A stretch of 34,759 nt of DNA from Clostridia bacterium (GTDB taxonomy: Bacteria; Bacillota; Clostridia; Christensenellales; Pumilibacteraceae): NCBI GenBank assembly GCA_017501145.1, contig JAFVXL010000029.1:1-34759 (forward strand), read 5' to 3'. The position numbers were made by a program, and so were the translations under genes. Of this stretch, positions 23,551 to 30,823 are shown in pieces (within the stretch, counting starts at the first letter, position 1; each line of letters opens with the position of its first letter). The notes beneath the pieces were generated by a model. That model had not been told where the DNA came from and searched no databases. It worked only from the letters and a program-made list of their open reading frames with translations.

Positions 23551-24228
23551 TTAGAATCCAAGCTCACTAAGTAAATTCGCCACGAACGGAGCAAGATCAG
23601 GCATAGCCGTAAGACTCTTTATTCCTATAGCCAAAGCGCGCGCGTTTTCTATGTCTGTACGCGCCTTATGTGCTATATTGTCACACAAAAATATGTATTC
23701 TTCCTTTTGGGATGTGGTTAAATTTCCGCTTTTGTCAATCGCATCAGCTAAATCCATAACGCGTCTTTCTATCCTATCGAAATTCACGCTTACGTCATCC
23801 ATTTGCGCGTTTTGCATAATCGCGCTCACTACAAAATTCTTGAAAGGCACAAGCATTGACGATACGAAAGAAGCGTATGACGAATTAATATCGCCATCCC
23901 AAAAGAATTTGCGCAAAAAGTCACTTAAAAAAATTTTGCGACTATCAATATCAGCAAGCACGCAAAAAACTAACGCCACGTGATTTTTTTCGTTAAGGGG
24001 CGGTTTGATTTTGCCTAAGCTAAGATCTCTAGCTGTCCCCTCATAATCAAACCCTTTAAGTGCGGCACTAATGGTGCGTTGTAAAACCGTGCTAATTGCA
24101 ACCGTTTGCAAAATCTTTATAATTTTACCTTCAGCAAGTATATAACGCGAAGAAATCATCTCGTCACAAAACCCCGCAAATTCGTGTACTTTGCCATAAT
24201 CGTCTGTCATAAGTTCTTTAATATTCAT
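23551..24228 (-). CDS. Helical protein of unknown function, 225 aa
   Basis: Unrecognised. Predominantly alpha-helical, with segments such as SDFLRKFFWDGDINSSYASFVSSML and a C-terminal half with repeated acidic-basic helices. There is no signal peptide, membrane segment or obvious motif. It has a good promoter (24247-24275) and AGAGG before the ATG, and lies 52 bases upstream of rarA, suggesting cotranscription. A role in the same DNA or stress process is only a guess from position. Confidence 0.65.
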   Translation of the reverse strand: MNIKELMTDDYGKVHEFAGFCDEMISSRYILAEGKIIKILQTVAISTVLQRTISAALKGFDYEGTARDLSLGKIKPPLNEKNHVALVFCVLADIDSRKIFLSDFLRKFFWDGDINSSYASFVSSMLVPFKNFVVSAIMQNAQMDDVSVNFDRIERRVMDLADAIDKSGNLTTSQKEEYIFLCDNIAHKARTDIENARALAIGIKSLTAMPDLAPFVANLLSELGF

Positions 24229-24240
24229 ACTGTACCTCTA

Positions 24241-24308
24241 CCTTTTATTGTACCACAGCCACACGAAAAAGGCAAGCATTTTGCAAGTATTTAACCTTTT
24301 ATTGTGCC
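24241..24308. repeat. Duplicated 14-base promoter element
   Basis: CCTTTTATTGTACC (24241-24254) and CCTTTTATTGTGCC (24295-24308) differ at one base and lie 54 bases apart. The first covers the -10 of the 225-aa gene promoter (TACAAT on the minus strand); the second would give CACAAT. It may be a duplicated binding site or a partial promoter duplication. Confidence 0.6.
24247..24275 (-). promoter_or_regulatory. SigA-type extended -10 promoter for 225-aa gene
   Basis: Minus strand: TTGCCT (24275-24270), 17-base spacer, TACAAT (24252-24247), with TG one base before the -10. It lies 18 bases upstream of the ATG at 24228, so it probably serves the 225-aa gene, rarA and the reductase. Confidence 0.65.
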
Positions 24309-24356
24309 TTGCGACGCTTGTCTGAACAAACGCGCTAATTAAAAATTAAAAAAATT

Positions 24357-24387
24357 TTGCATAAACCTACTTAGCACTGCATATAAT
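24357..24387 (+). promoter_or_regulatory. Promoter of the 6S-like RNA
   Basis: TTGCAT (24357-24362), 19-base spacer, TATAAT (24382-24387). The -10 is perfect and the spacer is long. Initiation seven bases on would begin at G24394, exactly where the closing stem of the RNA starts. Confidence 0.55.
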
Positions 24388-24393
24388 AACTAC

Positions 24394-24578
24394 GCAAGGG
24401 AGCTAATTTGTTTTTTATGCAATCACATAGAGCGCATTAAGCAGCTCATCGCGAGCTAAATAATCGAGCCTAAAATCAGCAAAACAGTAGTTTAATCGTA
24501 CGTTTTCGTTTAGATAGCATCTTAAACAAATCAGTTCGTACCTTGTAGGTCCGTTTTTTATAACGGACCTTATTTTAT
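24394..24578 (+). ncRNA. 6S-like regulatory RNA
   Basis: No plausible ORF, but a promoter and terminator bracket ~185 bases. I fold it by eye as a rod. The closing stem is GCAAGG (24394-24399) with CCTTGT (24541-24546), GAGCT (24400-24404) with AGTTC (24533-24537), ATTTGTTT (24406-24413) with AAACAAAT (24524-24531), and ATGC (24417-24420) with GCAT (24517-24520). An asymmetric bubble follows (11 bases left, ~17 right), then a terminal stem using ATTAAGC (24436-24442) with GTTTAAT (24490-24496). A bubble between two long stems is the 6S RNA hallmark, mimicking an open promoter to bind SigA polymerase. The location near rarA fits. Other rod-like RNAs cannot be excluded. Confidence 0.65.
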
Positions 24579-24580
24579 TA
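24547..24580 (+). terminator. Intrinsic terminator of the 6S-like RNA
   Basis: AGGTCCGTT (24547-24555) pairs with AACGGACCT (24562-24570) around a 6-base loop, followed by TTATTTTATT on the plus strand. The minus-strand side has no T-run, so it ends a plus-strand transcript. It overlaps the last codons of the convergent M50 gene. Confidence 0.85.
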
Positions 24581-25421
24581 TGCTGCATATTTTTACGTTA
24601 GATTCGTGCTTTTTTAGCAAATTCTCAAGCTCAGTTTCGGTTATAGTCCCCACCGTTTTAAGCTCATCATCAACTATTATAAAGGTAGTGTAATAATTGC
24701 TGTTAAGCATTCTATCAAGTTCAATCAAGGTAGCCGACTCGTGCGCCATGATTTGATTAACCTTAAGCCCCCTTTTTAGCCGTTCGCTAAAATACGCCAT
24801 ACCGTACACTCTCCTATACATACTGTTTTTGTCCGGAAAAATCGTGCTCAAAAAAATAAATACGCTAATTAGTGCAAAGCTGAGGTTTACCGTCTTATTA
24901 AAAACAAAAACGAGCACAAACAGTATAGCAAAAATAGGAGCAATTATGTATCCTACTGCTCTAATTCGCTTATACGCCTTTTGTCTTGGCATTTTTATAG
25001 ACAGCGCCGCTATCGCTATTCGTCCGCCGTCAAGTGGAAACACGGGCAACAAGTTGAACGCCGCAGTAAAGGCGTTTGCCTGCACAAGCCTTAACGTAAA
25101 TACGTATGAAGACGGAAACATCCACCATACCGCAACGCAAATTATAGCTAAAACGCAATTAAATAACGGCCCTGCCATCGCAATAAGTATTTCATCCCTC
25201 GCCCTTGCGCCTTCGAACTTTCCGCTAAGCGACGCGCCAAACGGCATTAGCATAAATCTTTCTAGCGTATATCCTAGTCTTACGGCTATTTCGGCATGGG
25301 CAAGCTCGTGAAGCACGATTGTCGTAAAGTAAACCACGCAATCGTAAACGTACCCTAACGCCACCAAAGCAGCGAGCATTATTACCAAAAAGGGCGAAAC
25401 GTACCATCTAATCTTACGCAT
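24570..25421 (-). CDS. M50 site-2-type metalloprotease (SpoIVFB-like), 283 aa
   Basis: Intramembrane zinc protease. The zinc motif is HELAH (residues 38-42) in a membrane helix, and the second motif NLLPVFPLDGGR (about 122-133) supplies the Asp ligand. There are four to six membrane segments, then a cytoplasmic C-terminal part with a partial CBS-like module (LKVNQIMAHESATLIELD, FIIVDDELKTVGTIT). This matches SpoIVFB, which activates pro-sigma-K during sporulation. The position after minD-minE supports that orthology, though no spoIVFA is seen. The ribosome binding site is weak (GTGGATAAGT). Confidence 0.88.
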   Translation of the reverse strand: MRKIRWYVSPFLVIMLAALVALGYVYDCVVYFTTIVLHELAHAEIAVRLGYTLERFMLMPFGASLSGKFEGARARDEILIAMAGPLFNCVLAIICVAVWWMFPSSYVFTLRLVQANAFTAAFNLLPVFPLDGGRIAIAALSIKMPRQKAYKRIRAVGYIIAPIFAILFVLVFVFNKTVNLSFALISVFIFLSTIFPDKNSMYRRVYGMAYFSERLKRGLKVNQIMAHESATLIELDRMLNSNYYTTFIIVDDELKTVGTITETELENLLKKHESNVKICSIIK

Positions 25422-25544
25422 ACTTATCCACGCGCTTATATCGGCGTACCTTTATGTATTGAAAATATGCTCTATAAATTTTTTCGCAAAGAAGCTCCAA
25501 AGACTTAAACACGTAACTATTATATGACGGACTGTTCCTCAAAA

Positions 25545-25757
25545 TTACTCGGTATAATAGCCTATCTTTTTTATATTAGCTCCGTAAATCTTGATTTCCA
25601 AGCCCTCATTAACAATTTCTATTTCAATATCGTTAACCTGCATATATTGCTTAAGCATTACAAAAAGCTCGCCTTTTAGCACCTGCTTAAACGCTTTTTC
25701 CGCACCGCCACCGTCACAAAGCACGGTTTGCTTAAGTCTGCTTGCAATCTCTCTCAT
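25545..25757 (-). CDS. minE: Cell division topological specificity factor MinE
   Basis: 70 residues. The N-terminal anti-MinCD helix region (EIASRLKQTVLCDGG) and a C-terminal dimerisation strand set (GELFVMLKQYMQVNDIEIEIVNEG) match the MinE layout (A-x-x-R-L-x-x-x-x-x-x-D ... Y-x-x-V/I). It is slightly shorter than E. coli MinE (88) because the tail is brief. MinE drives MinD off the membrane. Its ATG overlaps the minD stop (ATGA). Confidence 0.8.
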   Translation of the reverse strand: MREIASRLKQTVLCDGGGAEKAFKQVLKGELFVMLKQYMQVNDIEIEIVNEGLEIKIYGANIKKIGYYTE

Positions 25758-26542
25758 AATCTTCCCTTAAGCCGCCTTTTTAGTCCACCGAAAAAGCCGC
25801 GATATTTTTTCGTTACGTCGTACAAATCCTGTAGTCCAAAGCATATATTTCTTGCAAGCAGTCTTATTGCGCTCCGACCGTCTCCGCCTTTTGACGAATT
25901 AAATCCACAGCTTAACAAGTTTACGTTGTCGTCTTCAGGAATAACACCTATGATCTTTGCGTTCATAATTCCGTCAATTTCATCTACCGTCAGCGCCTCG
26001 CCCCCCAGCAGCATATCTCCCCTAACGCGGTTTAATGCAATCAGCGCGTTAATCCCGTATGACCGTATAAGCTCGACCACCTTAGCAGCGTCCTTTAGCG
26101 CTGACAAATGCGCAGTGCTTACCACCACCGCCTCATCAGCAGCAGCAACAGCCCTATGAAATCCAAACTCTATACCCGCAGGACAATCTATAAGCACAAA
26201 ATCATACGTATTCTTCAAACGATTGACTATCTCCTTTAGGTTTTGTCCACAAATCGTTCCATCTCCGTAAGAATGCGAAGACGGCAAGAGCGACAAATTT
26301 TTACAAGACCTATCAGCTATTAGAGCTTGGCTTAGCCTACACCTACCTTGCAAAACGTCCACGATATCATAAATGACGGAATGCTCGACGTTCATAAGCA
26401 CGTCGAGATTATTTAGTCCTATATCGGTATCCATAAGCGCAACGCTTTTGCCCATTTCAGCAAGCGCTCTCCCTACCGTAAGCGTAAGAGTGGATTTACC
26501 CACTCCGCCCTTACCCGAAGTAAAAACAATAGCTCTAGACAT
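25754..26542 (-). CDS. minD: Septum-site ATPase MinD
   Basis: Deviant Walker A FTSGKGGVGKST (about residues 6-17) with the signature Lys, ALMDTDIGLNNLD (switch I), FVLIDCPAG (Walker B) and a C-terminal amphipathic helix GFFGGLKRRLKGRL that binds membrane. The start is the ATG at 26542 with CGGAGGAATT; the longer frame has no such site. It is a full-length 262 residues. MinC, its usual inhibitor partner, is not in the window. The promoter is at 26591-26620, and it is first in a minD-minE-M50 unit. Confidence 0.95.
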   Translation of the reverse strand: MSRAIVFTSGKGGVGKSTLTLTVGRALAEMGKSVALMDTDIGLNNLDVLMNVEHSVIYDIVDVLQGRCRLSQALIADRSCKNLSLLPSSHSYGDGTICGQNLKEIVNRLKNTYDFVLIDCPAGIEFGFHRAVAAADEAVVVSTAHLSALKDAAKVVELIRSYGINALIALNRVRGDMLLGGEALTVDEIDGIMNAKIIGVIPEDDNVNLLSCGFNSSKGGDGRSAIRLLARNICFGLQDLYDVTKKYRGFFGGLKRRLKGRL

Positions 26543-26590
26543 AATTCCTCCGTTGTTTTTGTGGTTATTGTACAGCAAAATCCACACATT

Positions 26591-26620
26591 ATTATACAAA
26601 ACTTTAGAAAAAATTGTCTT
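26591..26620 (-). promoter_or_regulatory. SigA-type promoter for minD-minE
   Basis: Minus strand: AAGACA (26620-26615), 18-base spacer, TATAAT (26596-26591), 49 bases before the minD ATG. The ~175 bases on to the alkD stop show no clear terminator hairpin for alkD. Confidence 0.5.
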
Positions 26621-26795
26621 TTTTGCACAAAAAAACGGCAACCTATCTATCCTACTACCCTAAGCAATAGAGCGCTCATAGCCTTAAGCTTGCCGATTTT
26701 TATTACAAATATTTAGCTTTTAGTTTATTTATACTCCTTCGATCCTTTAACTGTTATTGCCTTTTCACAAGAATAGGACAAGCTCTTTTTTCGCC

Positions 26796-27467
26796 TTATT
26801 TTACCTTAAGCTCCCTTAGGTCTTGTTTTATTGATTGTGAAATCACTCTCGATTCTATCGCCTTTTGAATAGCCTTATTGTGCGTCCATTTAGGTAGCCT
26901 TTGCTCCTTTAAGTAAGGCAATGTCGCTTGATATTGCTTACTAAGCGCCGTAGCAAAAAACCAAGCCACCATCATTTTGACGTAGTACTCGTTAGAATTT
27001 ATGCTTGCCACAAGATCAAGATATTCTTCCTTAAAATCTTTATCCAAAAAGCGGCGCATAAGCATGCCTATCCCAAATCTCACTGTAAACGCGTGCGTAG
27101 AAGAAATCCATCTCTTAATATCATCAATAAGCTTTTCTCCGCTTAACGCCTTAGGATTAAGCGCGTCGCACACCGCCCAGTTGTCCACACAAGGCAAAAA
27201 TGCGTCCAAAACAAGGACGCACTTATCATAGTCTTTAACTTCGTTAATAATATAAGCGTGCAAGATGTTTTCTTCATAAAACTCATGCTCAAGCGCCAAA
27301 AATTCTTGCACGTACTCGCTTTTTTCAAGCCATTTAGCGATACCTCTAAGCTTAGGCGCTCTTACTCCTATGATTGTGTTCTCATCAACGGTAGGCAAAA
27401 GCGACGCATTAAACTGCTTATATTTTAGGTCACTATGCTCAAAAAGCTTGCTTCGTATAATGTTCAT
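26796..27467 (-). CDS. AlkD-like DNA alkylation repair protein, 223 aa
   Basis: HEAT-repeat DNA glycosylase family: a series of paired helices through the chain, with GVRAPKLRGIAKWL near residue 35, DNWAVCDALNPKAL near 115 and YVKMMVAWFFATAL near 162. These Trp/Asp patterns surround the DNA-binding cleft of AlkD, which removes N3- and N7-alkylpurines. Its ATG overlaps the mreB-like stop (TAATG), making it the last gene of the ppx-maf-mreB-like unit. Confidence 0.85.
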   Translation of the reverse strand: MNIIRSKLFEHSDLKYKQFNASLLPTVDENTIIGVRAPKLRGIAKWLEKSEYVQEFLALEHEFYEENILHAYIINEVKDYDKCVLVLDAFLPCVDNWAVCDALNPKALSGEKLIDDIKRWISSTHAFTVRFGIGMLMRRFLDKDFKEEYLDLVASINSNEYYVKMMVAWFFATALSKQYQATLPYLKEQRLPKWTHNKAIQKAIESRVISQSIKQDLRELKVK

Positions 27468-28474
27468 TATACCGAACCGCCGGTAATAAGCTGATTCATA
27501 AGCTCATCATTAGTAAGAAGCTTACCCGCGCCAACTATTTGCAAATACTGCGGACGCGTATAGATCTTAACGGGCAAGCCAAGCTGTTCCATAAACAAAA
27601 CGTCTATCCCGTGTATATTGCTCACTCCACCAGTAATAATAATACCGTTATTCATAATATCATTAGCAACGTTGACAGGACAGCCCTTGATAATAGTCTT
27701 AACTAGGTCACATATACGCATAAAGTAAGGCAAAGCCACGTCGCGCACGTCAAGAGCATATATATTGACAGTTTCGGGTACGTTAGACGCAACGTTCATA
27801 CCACCCACCGTCATACATGCTTTATCATTGTCATAGAGAGAACCGATTTCCTCACGCACCTTTCTAGCTTGGTCAACGCCAATTCTAACGCCGTACTTAC
27901 CCGTTGTATAGTCAACCAGCGCTTCGTCAAGTATTTGTCCACCTATTCCAACTCCGCAACCGTCTATAATTCCACCGTACGAAAGCAACGCAACCTCCGT
28001 TCTTCCACCACCGATATTGACCGAAATCATACCGTTGCCCGTACCTACAGGAAGGTCGGCGCCTATTGCCGAAAGCACTACGGACGGAACTAGCGTAACA
28101 CTCTTAATGCCCGCATCAAGCATAACGTCCTCGTACATTTCGCGTTCTTCCATCGAAAGACCAAGCGGAATGGCAACAATTGCTTTATATCTTGGTCTAA
28201 AAACAGCGTCAATCGGACAAATCTTATCCAAGAAGCACTTGAGCATCATCGCAAAAATTTCAGGCTCAGAAATAACGCCTTCGCTTACGGGCGAAATTAC
28301 CGTAACGTTAGGCGCTTTGCCACGCATAGCGAGCGCTTCGTGTCCTACCGCCCTAACGTGCTTTCTGTTATTTTCGTCAAACGCCGCAACGGTAGGCTCC
28401 TTGAGCACCAAACCGTGCCCCGATACGTATATAGACGTGTACGTCGAGCCGGGCTTAATTGCAATAGTCGTCAT
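27467..28474 (-). CDS. MreB-like actin homologue with degenerate ATPase site, 335 aa
   Basis: The fold pattern of MreB is clear: YVSGHGLVLKEPTVAAF (usual V-x-G-x-G-I-V-x-x-E-P-S-V-V-A), AIGADLPVG, a phosphate-2 loop IGGGRTEVALLSYGGII, and the adenosine motif NGIIITGGVSNIHG. However, phosphate-1 reads IAIKPGSTYTSIY, with Lys7 for the usual D-L-G-T Asp. The phosphate-2 Asp is Asn153, and the catalytic E-E-P is P130-S131-V. Loss of all three suggests it binds but does not hydrolyse ATP, or does neither. Actins without turnover can cap or scaffold. It sits two bases after maf and is cotranscribed. mreC and mreD are absent. Confidence 0.82.
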   Translation of the reverse strand: MTTIAIKPGSTYTSIYVSGHGLVLKEPTVAAFDENNRKHVRAVGHEALAMRGKAPNVTVISPVSEGVISEPEIFAMMLKCFLDKICPIDAVFRPRYKAIVAIPLGLSMEEREMYEDVMLDAGIKSVTLVPSVVLSAIGADLPVGTGNGMISVNIGGGRTEVALLSYGGIIDGCGVGIGGQILDEALVDYTTGKYGVRIGVDQARKVREEIGSLYDNDKACMTVGGMNVASNVPETVNIYALDVRDVALPYFMRICDLVKTIIKGCPVNVANDIMNNGIIITGGVSNIHGIDVLFMEQLGLPVKIYTRPQYLQIVGAGKLLTNDELMNQLITGGSV

Positions 28475-28476
28475 CT

Positions 28477-29034
28477 TTATCTCCTGAATTGCTTTAGTAA
28501 TTTTTCAATTTTTCCAACAGGCAGTCCTACTATATTGTCTATGTCGCCTTCTATATGAGTAACCATAGCTTGAACCTGCTCGTCCTGAATACCGTATCCG
28601 CCCGCCTTGTCAAATGGCGAGCCTGTGCTAACGTACTGCGCCACCTTATCATAATCAAAGTCGGCAAACGTCACAAGCGAAACATCAGCATCCTTTATCG
28701 TCAGCTCTTGGCTTATTATACATATACCTGTAATGACAGCGTGCGTCTTGCCACAAAGCAAACGAAACATTTCGAGGGCCTGCTCTGCGTTTTTGGGCTT
28801 GCCCAAAATTTTACCCTCCACTGCCACCACCGTGTCAGCGCCAAGCACCACTCCGCCACGCTTATCAAAAACGTCCTTCGCCTTAAGCGCGGCAAGCTCG
28901 ACTGCGTACTCAACGGGCGAGCTCGCGTCAGCGCGTTCGTCCGCCAAGCTCGGAACTACTTCTACTATTAGGTCGTCAATCTTCTTTATAAGCTCTTTTC
29001 TTCTCGGCGACGCCGAAGCAAGAATCAATCTCAT
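28477..29034 (-). CDS. maf: Maf-family nucleoside triphosphate pyrophosphatase
   Basis: House-cleaning pyrophosphatase acting on non-canonical NTPs (dTTP/UTP-type). Motifs: ILASASPRRKEL at the N terminus, VVLGADTVVAVEG with the catalytic Asp (about residue 67), ILGKPKN, and FDKAGGYGIQD. At 185 residues it is of normal length. It overlaps ppx by ATGA and precedes the mreB-like gene by two bases, the classical maf-mreB neighbourhood. Confidence 0.93.
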   Translation of the reverse strand: MRLILASASPRRKELIKKIDDLIVEVVPSLADERADASSPVEYAVELAALKAKDVFDKRGGVVLGADTVVAVEGKILGKPKNAEQALEMFRLLCGKTHAVITGICIISQELTIKDADVSLVTFADFDYDKVAQYVSTGSPFDKAGGYGIQDEQVQAMVTHIEGDIDNIVGLPVGKIEKLLKQFRR

Positions 29035-30545
29035 AAAATCTCCAAATTCTTTCTATAAGCTCTTGCAAAATCAGGAGCAGCCTTAAGCGCGTTCTTGATT
29101 TCGAGCGAGCAATCTCCTTCTACCTCGGTCTTCATAATTACCGAATCACCGAGAACGTCACAGCTAAGTCCCTTGACGTTACACGACATGGAACGGTCGA
29201 AGCTTTCGGCGATACGCAAAATAACGCTGAGCTTCATAACCGCAACGAGATCCTCTTCGCGCAAAAGCTCCTTATATTTGTGCCAATCACTCATACTAAA
29301 GTCGTCGCTTCTATGTCCTTGCGCGATAAAAGCAGCCAAGATGATATCACGATGACTTACGCCATAAAGATTTGCGTTAAGTATAAAGTAGAACGTATGC
29401 TTGTTGCTCTGATAGAATTTAAGTCGAGTACCTGTATCGTGCATAAGCGAGGCAATTCTGAGCGCCTTAACATACTGACGGGGAGGCTTATGTAAAACTC
29501 TAAGCTGCTTAAAGAGCTGTATAGACAAATTACATACGTGCTCAGCATGCGGAACGTTGATTTCGCAATAGTTCATCATAGTATAAAGTGAGTGTCCAAG
29601 CACGTCCGAAATAGACTTTTCTGCTGTGGTCGGAACAGCGTGCATAAACATTATGCCCTCGCGCTTACCCGAGCCCGAAACAATCATTTCGTTAAGTCCG
29701 GTATGGTCTACAAACGCCTTAATTCCTGCAAGCGCCGCCGCAAAGATATCTGCTCTATCGCTGCTTATGCCCTTAATTTTTGCACGCTTATCCGCGTCAA
29801 GCACCTTAACCATATCATAAACGTTGTTGAAGTCGTCGCTCGTAATATGATAATTATGAGTCATATCAAAGGGATAACGCTTAACTCTCTTACAAATCTT
29901 AGCAAGATTGCGGAACGAGCCGCCTACTCCTACGAATTGATAATCAGGCTCGATTTCCTTAAGCCAGCTAACCTGCGAAAGCTGATCAAGCACATAAAGC
30001 TCTATCATCTTATTTTGCTGCTCGGGCGAATAATTTTGTCCTACAAACAAATCGCTAAGCGTAATAGAGCCAAAGGGCAAGCACTCACGGTTAAGAACGT
30101 TACGGCGATTGTACTGTATAATTTGCATGCTACCACCGTCAATATCGACGATAACACCCTTAGGAACGTCGAGTGAATTGATAACACCGCAATAAATATC
30201 CATCGCTTCCTCTTCTTCCGAAAGCACACGGAACTTAAATCCGCAAACCGAATTTATTTCTTCGATAAAGCTCTTTTGGTTTTTTGCTCTTCTGAACGAA
30301 CTGGATGCAACAGCGTATACCTTGTCGATATTGTAGCTATCGCAAAGCTTACGGAACATCTTGAGAGTCTTAACAGCCTGAGCAACTCTTGCCGGCTTCA
30401 AAAATCCATCACGCTCCATATCCTGACCAAGTCTAACGGTTTCCTTAAGCTCGTCAAACACGACGAAATAACCGCCTGACATAATGTTAGCAAGCACTAA
30501 TCTAACCGAATTGCTACCTAGATCAATAATTGCAATCTTTTCCAT
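29031..30545 (-). CDS. Ppx/GppA-family phosphatase with HD domain, 504 aa
   Basis: Exopolyphosphatase or guanosine pentaphosphate phosphohydrolase. The N-terminal half is an ASKHA ATPase-like fold: IIDLGSNSVRLVL (residues 5-17), YAVASSSFRRAKN, and IVDIDGGSMQIIQ with the phosphate-binding Gly-Gly. The C-terminal part holds an HD-like helical region (SLMHDTGTRLKF). The fusion length near 500 is standard for Ppx. It probably trims polyphosphate or pppGpp, linking the unit to stress. It leads the maf-mreB-like-alkD operon from an extended -10 promoter. Confidence 0.88.
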   Translation of the reverse strand: MEKIAIIDLGSNSVRLVLANIMSGGYFVVFDELKETVRLGQDMERDGFLKPARVAQAVKTLKMFRKLCDSYNIDKVYAVASSSFRRAKNQKSFIEEINSVCGFKFRVLSEEEEAMDIYCGVINSLDVPKGVIVDIDGGSMQIIQYNRRNVLNRECLPFGSITLSDLFVGQNYSPEQQNKMIELYVLDQLSQVSWLKEIEPDYQFVGVGGSFRNLAKICKRVKRYPFDMTHNYHITSDDFNNVYDMVKVLDADKRAKIKGISSDRADIFAAALAGIKAFVDHTGLNEMIVSGSGKREGIMFMHAVPTTAEKSISDVLGHSLYTMMNYCEINVPHAEHVCNLSIQLFKQLRVLHKPPRQYVKALRIASLMHDTGTRLKFYQSNKHTFYFILNANLYGVSHRDIILAAFIAQGHRSDDFSMSDWHKYKELLREEDLVAVMKLSVILRIAESFDRSMSCNVKGLSCDVLGDSVIMKTEVEGDCSLEIKNALKAAPDFARAYRKNLEIL

Positions 30546-30656
30546 TTATTACCTCGCTTAAAAAATGTAAACTTTGTTTATTTCCAAGTCTCAAAATATT
30601 ATTATCCTCTCGCTGCAAAAAGGGCGAATTTTGGGCTTGTACACTTTTGACATCTT

Positions 30657-30685
30657 ATTATAGCACAAATTTTTCAACTTGTAAA
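30657..30685 (-). promoter_or_regulatory. Strong SigA promoter for ppx-maf-mreB-like-alkD
   Basis: Minus strand: TTTACA (30685-30680), 17-base spacer, TATAAT (30662-30657), with TGC before the -10 making it extended. It is 112 bases upstream of the ppx ATG. The long leader shows no obvious riboswitch. Confidence 0.7.
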
Positions 30686-30791
30686 TACGTTTGCGAATTT
30701 TTTTCGATATATTTGCTAAAATTTTTTACAAATTTAATCTTATTTATACGTTTTAGGTTTTATACAATTTACTTTTGAACATTTTTTGTGA

Positions 30792-30797
30792 TATACT
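30792..30797 (+). promoter_or_regulatory. Candidate -10 for the propeller-SH3 gene
   Basis: TATACT lies 27 bases before the ATG at 30824. The -35 region (TTTACT, 30768-30773) gives an 18-base spacer and is a weak match. GGGAG at 30812-30816 is the ribosome binding site. Confidence 0.4.
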
Positions 30798-30823
30798 GTT
30801 ATTCAAATAATGGGAGTGTAGAT

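Noticed and set aside
29592-30176. 194-aa plus-strand frame
   Set aside because: It is antisense to the Ppx/GppA ASKHA domain and basic in composition as typical of shadow frames.
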